NCBI RefSeq assembly: GCF_918797505.1
Contig: NC_092795.1
Location: 34,025,131 to 34,089,130 of the forward strand
Direction of reading: 5' to 3'
DNA: 64,000 bases
DNA from: Bemisia tabaci
Taxonomy: Eukaryota; Arthropoda; Insecta; Hemiptera; Aleyrodidae
In this document: one piece after another, positions 57,736 through 64,000 of the stretch
How positions within the stretch are numbered: position 1 is the first letter of the stretch
Layout of the letters: each line of letters starts with the position of its first letter
Position numbers and translations under genes: made by a program
The notes under the pieces: generated by a model
Told to the model about the DNA's origin: nothing
The model's database searches: none
What the model saw: the letters and a program-made list of their open reading frames with translations, nothing else

Positions 57736-57789
57736 AGGTCTGGCCAAATCCTCGTGCCTCTGACGATAAGCGTATGCAAAAGCAGAACT

Positions 57790-57924
57790 CTGGAAATCTC
57801 TTTTCTCAAATCCTGATTTTACGACCGATTTTTCCTCAAATCCTGATGAATTCAGAATTAAATCCTAATTGACCTCAAATCCTGATAAAATCGGGAAAAT
57901 CCTGATGCTAGGCACGGCACCCTG
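57790..57924. mobile_element. partial element related to the ATCAGG-type CAGGGTG family
   Basis: AAATCCTGATAAAATCGGGA, CCTGATGCTAGGC and a terminal CACCCTG match the inverse of the ATCAGG elements. The left end is missing. Confidence 0.55.
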
Positions 57925-58838
57925 TTAAATGGTTGGTAGAAAGGAGGAGGATTTATAACAAATATCGGAAAATGCCGTCAATTTGAATCGAATCGTCCCT
58001 CGAACGCAAGGACCTATCTCGATTTCCACTTGGGCCCTGTTTTGCATATAAACCCTTATCTTGATTTCCACATGCACCCCAGAATGCATGGGTCTATTTG
58101 CAAAACAGGACCCTTAAACATAACAAAACACGACTCCTCTTGTCCATGTACTTGTTTTTTCGGAAAATCTGTATTTTATCAGAAGAAATTTGGCAACATA
58201 TAATTATCTAGAAGCTGTTTTTTTCGCAGCATGACTGCCTATAGTGCTCTGAGCGAGATGAAGGACCTTAAATGTTCTGTTGATCAAAGTTGTAGAAATA
58301 GTGTGAACAAATTCAGCATTGGGGCGCCTTCAATTCGAGTGATACTTCCCGCGTTGCCGCTGAGTTAGTTTAGTTGCGTGACCTAACTTAACCCAACCTG
58401 TCTCTGTTACGATCGGTTCCCGAGCTCTGTGACCGATCAGAATCATAAAACTCGGGCATGTTCAACACGTTATTTCGTGTGGTGAGTCAGATTTGACTCA
58501 GCTCTACAAAAATCCTGAGAAATTAAATAATAGATACTTTCTAATATTTCTCGGTCGGCCTTAAATTGTTAATTTTTGTTGTTTTTTTTTTTCTGCATGG
58601 CTTTATCGCTTTTATTTAATTTTTGGGACCGAAAGCCAACATGAAAGCTGCTTATTATCCGAACAATTTAGGGGTATTATAGTCATATCTATGCTCAACG
58701 CTTTTGAATTTTCACGGGAGTATTACCGAGTAAAAATATTCAAACATTATTTTTTGATTTCCGTGCGCGCTTGTAATCCAATTTATTTATCTTTTCGCTT
58801 TAATTTCAAAGGCAGCCGTTTTTACGCGCATAAGTATT
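57925..58838. other. AT-rich DNA, nothing recognised
   Basis: No exon or repeat family was supported. Confidence 0.4.
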
Positions 58839-59002
58839 CAGTGACGTGGCGTGCTCTGCGATACACCGATTGATCTGTCATTTAAACCTATTGAAAAGGA
58901 TCGATATACAGGGTGTTCGCAACGAACACCTCAATAATCGATTCTTCACCGTAGCTTTAAACGGAGAAATATCGATAATCGATCATTCACGCCTCGCCAT
59001 TG
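58839..59002. mobile_element. hAT-like MITE, CAGTGGCGTGG family, with 8-bp TSD
   Basis: The ends are CAGTGACGTGGCGTG and CACGCCTCGCCATTG, with an exact TAAGTATT duplication on both sides (58831-58838 and 59003-59010). Confidence 0.93.
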
Positions 59003-59164
59003 TAAGTATTGAACTAATCGCTGATTCCGATGCCGAATTTTAGCAGCATGTCGTGATGGGTTGTGTGGGGGCGTGGAGTAAGTTGAAGTGGGGCTGTCCC
59101 GTATAAACTCCCTTTACCACGCGTGGTTCCTCTGATGAGCCTGTGCGAGGGTAGCACGGTGATA

Positions 59165-59413
59165 GCCGTGCATAGTAAGGAAAAGTGTCGTATGAACATT
59201 CGAGAGTTGCCAAATGTCCTTCGATAAAATGTTTATTTTTGAGGAAAGCTATGAATATTTTTCCTTGAAATTTTCAGGAACTTTAGAGGAAATGGCGAAC
59301 AAAATTATCTGGAAAATTGGAGAAAAAATATTCACAAGTTTCCCCGAAAATTCGTGAGTTACCAAAGGAAATTTGGCAACGCCTGAAGGTTTATGCGGCG
59401 TTCTTCCCTAGCT
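59165..59413. mobile_element. GCCGTGCTAAGG MITE, diverged copy
   Basis: AGTTGCCAAATGTCCTTCGA near the left inverts to AAAGGAAATTTGGCAACG near the right. The arms match the better preserved copy at 60752-60942. Confidence 0.7.
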
Positions 59414-59495
59414 CGGTGATAGAGGTGTTGGATTAAGCTTGCATTTTTAAAGGCGGTCGCTCTCGGCCCGATCGAAACCCGAGCGCCTTCCTTCT
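59405..59495 (+). repeat. tRNA-like head, possible SINE
   Basis: TAGCTCGGTGATAGAGG resembles a pol III A box, and CGATCGAAACCC, about 55 bp later, resembles a B box (GGTTCGANNCC). Unrelated sequence follows to about 59730, ending near a T-rich tract. The A-box part overlaps the end of the preceding MITE, so this may be chance. Confidence 0.35.
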
Positions 59496-59820
59496 AGTTG
59501 CTATGCAAATCCGATGCCGCTGCGCTGAGCAAGGCGTATCTCGTAGCGACGCCTCAAACAGTCCGAGCCGATTAGAGCTAGGACACGATTCGCGACCGCA
59601 CTCCTTGTGCTCTTTTCAGAAAATGCGGTGAGTGACGAGGGGCCCAGTCGGCCCTTGATCCCTACGCGGTTCGACGCCCAGCTATCAGCGGATCCGTGCC
59701 CCTCGAAGGCTCTCCGTACTTTTTTTACAAATATTTTTAGACGTTTCCGCCCTTCATGCGATTCTTTTTTTACCTCTTTTAAATGAATCATCTTTAAGTA
59801 GGGTAATTGGAAGCTTTTGC

Positions 59821-60107
59821 CAGGGTGTTTAGCATCAGGAAAAACCGGAAAATATCAGGAATTTTGGCCTATCAGGAAAATATCAGGAAAATCGGAAAAA
59901 TCAGACGTTTTATCAGGAATTTTTCTTACGCGAATCTCCTCAGCGGAGAAAGTCTTACTGCTTTTTGCCTACCGTGCCAGGAGTCGAGAAAAATCAGGAA
60001 TTTTCAAAATGAAAAAATCAGGATTTTTTTATAAAATAGCAGGAAAAATCAGGAAAAATCAGGAAAATATCAGGATTTTTCAAAATTAAGAAATTCTAGA
60101 CACCCTG
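59821..60107. mobile_element. CAGGGTGTYTAC element B (ATCAGG type), second copy
   Basis: The ends are CAGGGTGTTTAGCATCAGG and CTAGACACCCTG, flanked by TTTTGC. It is nearly the same internally as 42501-42778, including CTTACTGCTTTTTGCCTACC. Confidence 0.9.
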
Positions 60108-60751
60108 TTTTGCGTAAAGCTTGACCCCACCCTTTGCGTAAGGCAGCTGTGAGGTAGCGCGAGAATCCCCTTCGGTAAGTGCCTCAGGGGCCGCTTAGAA
60201 ATGACGTCCGGCACACTTTTCGATTTGTTGATCCCTGCGCCTGCCATGACATGTCCTCACTCTCCCCCTCCCACAAATTCTCCTTTCCAGAGGTTCGTCA
60301 GGCAGTCTTGAATACCCTCCCCCCCCCCCCCCCCCCGATCAAAATATTAACTAACGCAAGGTGTCTACATGTCTAAAAACTGGGAATTGTTTGAGAATTT
60401 CATGAGGTCAGGAAATTTTATGAAATACATTGGAAAATATGTAAAATTTTGACTTGTGAAAAAACGCCGGCGCTGTTCATGCAATGGAATTGAAACTTAG
60501 TTCGGTTTAATCGCATAATTGCATCTCACAAGGTCTGTTTTACTCAAAAAATAGGAACTTCGAAAGCGCACTTCAAAATTGTTAAAATTCACAAAAGTGG
60601 AAATTTTCGCATGTAATCCTCATGGGCAAGACGCGGCAGAAATGGAGATTGAGGGTAGGTATACTTGGGTTTCCACTCCCCTCCAGCCATCAAAACCGGC
60701 CCATGCGCGTTACGCAGGCTCCCTATCTGGCGCCAATTCTAGACGTTTACC
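60108..60751. other. mixed DNA with poly-C
   Basis: Poly-C at about 60319-60336. No gene is supported. Confidence 0.4.
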
Positions 60752-60942
60752 GCCGTGCTAAGGAAAAACACCGTATGAACCTTCAGGCGTTGCCAAATTT
60801 CCTTTGATAAAACGCGAATTTCCTGGTAAACTTCTGAAAATTTAAAGGAAAATTATTCATAACTTTCCTCAAAAATAAACATTTTATCTAAGGAAATTTG
60901 GCAACTCTCAAATGTTCAAACGGCGTTTTTCCTTAGCACGGC
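60752..60942. mobile_element. GCCGTGCTAAGG MITE, well preserved copy
   Basis: The ends are GCCGTGCTAAGGAAAAAC and GTTTTTCCTTAGCACGGC. Inner arms TTGCCAAATTTCCTTTGATA and ATCTAAGGAAATTTGGCAAC are inverted. Confidence 0.88.
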
Positions 60943-61030
60943 AGTTCAGTTCGTTGGCGTTATCTTTGCGGGCGACCTCCAGGAATCGGCAGAATCGTCG
61001 GGGAAAATATGCAATTTCGAGTTTTAAGAT
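60943..61030. other. short unassigned spacer
   Basis: Nothing recognised. Confidence 0.4.
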
Positions 61031-61720
61031 GAGGAGTCAGTGGTAAGGGGGCTCTTGACCTCGGCGACCCCTGGGCCGTTGTCGGTGGACGCCTCGGGGT
61101 CGACGTCGGCGACACGTGAGCGCGGAAGCCGGACTGGCATGGGGTCGGCGCGGCGTCGGCGTGGCTCGGCGCATCTCCCCGGCTCCGGCGCTAGGTCACA
61201 AAATCAATTTGCCGGCCCGGCCCCGGCTCGGTTGGGGCTATGCAACCGGCAACTCAGTGCTGCATCGAGCGCGGCATCGGTCGGACGCAAGGCGCTCGAG
61301 GTGTGCTCCGGGCCGAGGTGACGCGCACTGGCCAGCCGGACTCGGACGCAACCGGAAACGCCAACGCCGACGGATGGAAAGGATTTCGAGTCTCTTCCCG
61401 CGTCCCCGCCCCCGCTCCCACATGCGACGATAACCCCACCCCCGCCGCCGCAACATGTGCCTTCCTTTACTCTACCGTTAAGTCTCCAGTCGAGGTTCCC
61501 GTCGCGCCGCCGCCTTTTTTTTCTCTCGAATTCGGCCATTACGCGGTTTTTTCGGATGTCGTGGCTTTCGTGATCCAGCATCCCGCCTCCCGCCTCCTCT
61601 CGAGCCGTCCCCCCCCCCCCCCCTCTCTTCGGTGGACCGCCTCCGCGAGCGTTGAAATATGTATCAGAGTAGAGTTTTCCGCGCCGATTTTCCGCAGTAT
61701 GTTGGCGGAGGACCAGGTAC
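61031..61720. promoter_or_regulatory. GC/CpG-rich island, possible promoter
   Basis: This is the densest CpG stretch in the window. Long ORFs overlap on both strands (61204-61809 minus, 61240-61899 plus) and are low-complexity, so I do not call them. A CpG island beside an unknown transcript is plausible, but no TSS motif is visible. Confidence 0.25.
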
Positions 61721-62151
61721 ATTACCCTTGTTTTCTGCCGAGTCACCCTGTTTTTTTTTGTTGGGTCGAGTATTTTTCCAAGAGTGAGCCTCATCGGTTC
61801 ATCTTGCACGGTACACGCCGTTTGCGGATAATGTTGATTGATAGAGAGGAAACGTGCTTTGCAGGTTGCGTCTACTTTAAAAGAAGGCGCGATGTTTAGT
61901 TTGGACTCGGCGTCAGAAGGTCAGGATTGGTCACGTGTCTTGCTGTTTGAGTATCCGAGGATATGAAGGGGTCATGTCCAATGGAGATCAGCTCACGCAC
62001 TTGAGGCCGGCAATATGTCAGCCACGCGAACTTTGGATAATCGGCACTCGCTGTCGGCCGATCAGCCGACGGAGATAAATCATGTGATCCAGATTATGAC
62101 CGATTGCACAATTCAGTTTTTTCGGTGGATCTTAAGTAATAATCAGTTAAC

Positions 62152-62197
<46 letters not shown>

Positions 62198-62658
62198 TAA
62201 CTTGAGCATACAAAGGGAAGTTATAACTGTCGAAAAACAGTAACTACAGTAAATTGAATACCATAATTTAAATAAAGATACACCAAAAAGTAAAGTGTCC
62301 TGAATCGCGCCGGCGAAATGAGGAAAATATTTATCTCGAAAGCGGTGCATTACAATTTCCAATCACATTTTACTTGACGAGAGAAATTTCATAGCCCACA
62401 ATCTCTAGAAAGGAACGGTGCCCCTCCTCTCATTTCTATTTTTCCAACAAGTATCATGGATGCATAAATGTTAAGGTAGCATTCTCAGAGTCATAGAGGA
62501 ATTACGTCAAGTTGTATGACATGCCAGCAGGTTTTCCTAAAAAATGTCTGATTTAGTAGAACATTTTTAGTAACGTCTCTAATAGAAGATTTGGTTTTCT
62601 TGTTCATTACCGGACTTTTTTCCTCGTGCAACTTTTAGTTACCGAGAATTTATTGATT

Positions 62659-62723
<65 letters not shown>

Positions 62724-63140
62724 CGCCATCTCCACGGCCCCGTCCCGGAGTTTCGATACCGAGTTTTGAGAAGCGCAAAGCCGAAGATATTTTTATGTTA
62801 TCTTTACGGAACTAATGAGCCGCTTGACAAGATATAAAGTACCTTATTATACATTTTCTACTAAGAATTTCACGCAGAAAGCTATCGCGGAAAGGGAAGT
62901 TGGGAAGGAACACGTAAGCAAGGCATTAACAGCTTTTAACCCTAATTAAAATGTTAACCATCAATATCCCTACAGCTTCTCAAGGAATCGATTTCCAAAC
63001 CTCTCGTTTTGCTAATAATTTTTCATTTTAAGTAAACTTTGTGACACCTTGAAAAGTACTTGATCGTACTTGAATATTTTTTTGAAATTACAACTCTGAA
63101 TATTTTTGAAATTTGAAGCTGTGACCATGTGCAATTGATA
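61721..63140. other. AT-rich DNA with long poly-T runs
   Basis: Contains a 39-base poly-T (62154-62192) and a 61-base poly-T (62661-62721), perhaps tails of minus-strand retroposed copies. No body sequence was recognised. Confidence 0.5.
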
Positions 63141-63341
63141 CACTGAAAAATCAAACCCTGGCCGTGAAAGCCGTACTTACGGGCTATGTAGACATACCGT
63201 CCGCGTTCGGGGCTCGGAGGCCGAAAGTACCGGGCGTAGCACCCGGAGCAGATGAAGCTACGGCTCCAACATCCGGAACTTTCGTCCTCCGAGCCCCGAA
63301 CGGACGGTATGTCTATACAGCCCGTAACTTTTTTTCAGGGT
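63141..63341. mobile_element. palindromic MITE with GACATACCGTCCG arms
   Basis: ACGGGCTATGTAGACATACC and GTTCGGGGCTCGGAGG on the left invert to CCTCCGAGCCCCGAAC and GGTATGTCTATACAGCCCGT on the right. The ends are near CACTGAAAAA and TTTTTCAGGGTAG. Confidence 0.8.
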
Positions 63342-63912
63342 AGTCCTTGATGCATCAAAAACTTCAGCAAGGCAAGGAACGTTACTCGCACGTCATAGGT
63401 TTACCTCTATGCTCATCATTTGTATGAGACCCACCTAGCCCTCTCCCCTTTTCTGCAATGTTTCCATTGTTTCCCTTTGATTAGATAGACGCTACCGAGT
63501 GTTCTGAACACTGCATCGAGCGTACAGTGACACAAACTGTAGAATGTCTCAGAATCTAAAAGCGTATCCCTGTACAACATTATCAGCTAATAAATCCAGG
63601 TGCCTTATAAAACGTGCAACGTTTCGCTCATTACTTGACCATACAATCGCAAAGAAAAGACTGAGAAAATCCAGGCATCTGGTTACTCTGTTTTCCTTCC
63701 AAAAAATCGGAGGTGCGCGAAAATTTAAAAATATACCAAATAAGATACGTTGTTTTGGAATCTCAGTCGATGTTATGCGAATGAACGCCATCCAAAGGCT
63801 TGAAAATCCAAAAAATGTCTCCATCTCGGAGGATTTGACGGTCGCTTCAATTGAAACAAATCTTTGTTGAGAATGATCGCCCGTTATTTTTCATTACGTG
63901 CAGTTAGACGGT
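63342..63912. other. unassigned DNA
   Basis: Overlapping ORFs of about 91-108 codons on both strands (63544-63870) have no recognisable domain. Confidence 0.35.
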
Positions 63913-64000
63913 CAGGGTGTCTACAAGTCCGGAAACAGTACGGATTTTTTAAGGGCGGTCCGGAAGTACTGAAAAAGTGCGGAAATTCCACAAGGAGGTC
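63913..64000 (+). mobile_element. CAGGGTGTYTAC element A (GGTCCGG type), cut by window end
   Basis: It begins CAGGGTGTCTACAAGTCCGG and continues with GGTCCGGAAGTACTGAAAAA, as in 42160-42461. Confidence 0.85.

Noticed and set aside
61204..61899. 201-codon minus and 219-codon plus ORFs
   Set aside because: They overlap on opposite strands in a CpG island, are low-complexity and show no domain.
62154..62721. Poly-T runs as evidence of retroposed genes
   Set aside because: No recognisable gene or LINE/SINE body adjoins the runs.
63544..63870. 108-codon + strand ORF
   Set aside because: Basic protein-like reading but no recognised family, and an antisense ORF of 91 codons covers the same bases.

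Overview
This is a 64 kb window of eukaryotic nuclear DNA, almost certainly from an insect. It is intron-rich with GT/AG splice sites, has sparse coding content, and is saturated with short non-autonomous DNA transposons. The repeat style (many hAT-like and Mutator-like MITEs, families opening CAGGGTGTCT or CAGGGCCGG, frequent C/G homopolymers) reminds me of a hemipteran such as a whitefly. The species call is inference, not proof.

Region 1 (1-19.2 kb, + strand) is the 3' half of a Ca2+/calmodulin-dependent protein kinase II gene (CaMKII). Four exons (16126-16201, 16922-17016, 17590-17704, 19053-19188) join in frame into the complete association (hub) domain and stop at 19188. Upstream lie up to six candidate variable-linker exons (138, 603, 273, 54, 66 and 93 nt). 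All are open, all start and end in phase 1, and all are multiples of three, so each could be spliced in or skipped. The kinase and autoregulatory exons must lie to the left of the window.

Region 2 (19.2-34.9 kb) is intergenic: a 129-bp perfect-arm foldback, an exact 93-bp tandem duplication, one isolated 84-nt exon-like block (26437-26520), a 1.6 kb hAT-like element carrying a 79-bp satellite array, a 2.4 kb composite element bounded by an 8-bp target-site duplication, and a 750-bp purine-rich minisatellite.

Region 3 (35.4 kb onward, + strand) has a start codon exon at 35371 and a 33-nt exon at 39902 that splice in frame to MSDRESGDEAPQGQN followed by KYGQDGGSHDG. This resembles the N-terminus of insect Pur-alpha. 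The Pur repeats were not found, so they would lie further right. CaMKII and Pur-alpha are both on the Drosophila dot chromosome (Muller F), so their adjacency here supports both calls.

Region 4 (42.8-64 kb) alternates AT-rich DNA with GC/CpG-rich islands and holds many MITEs with readable target-site duplications, several nested in one another. One possible first coding exon (46695-46899) and one Cys/His-rich minus-strand ORF (49165-49511) are unassigned. I recognised no bacterial genes, CRISPR arrays, rRNA or intact transposase. Most long ORFs here lie in low-complexity or GC-rich DNA and are not credible genes.
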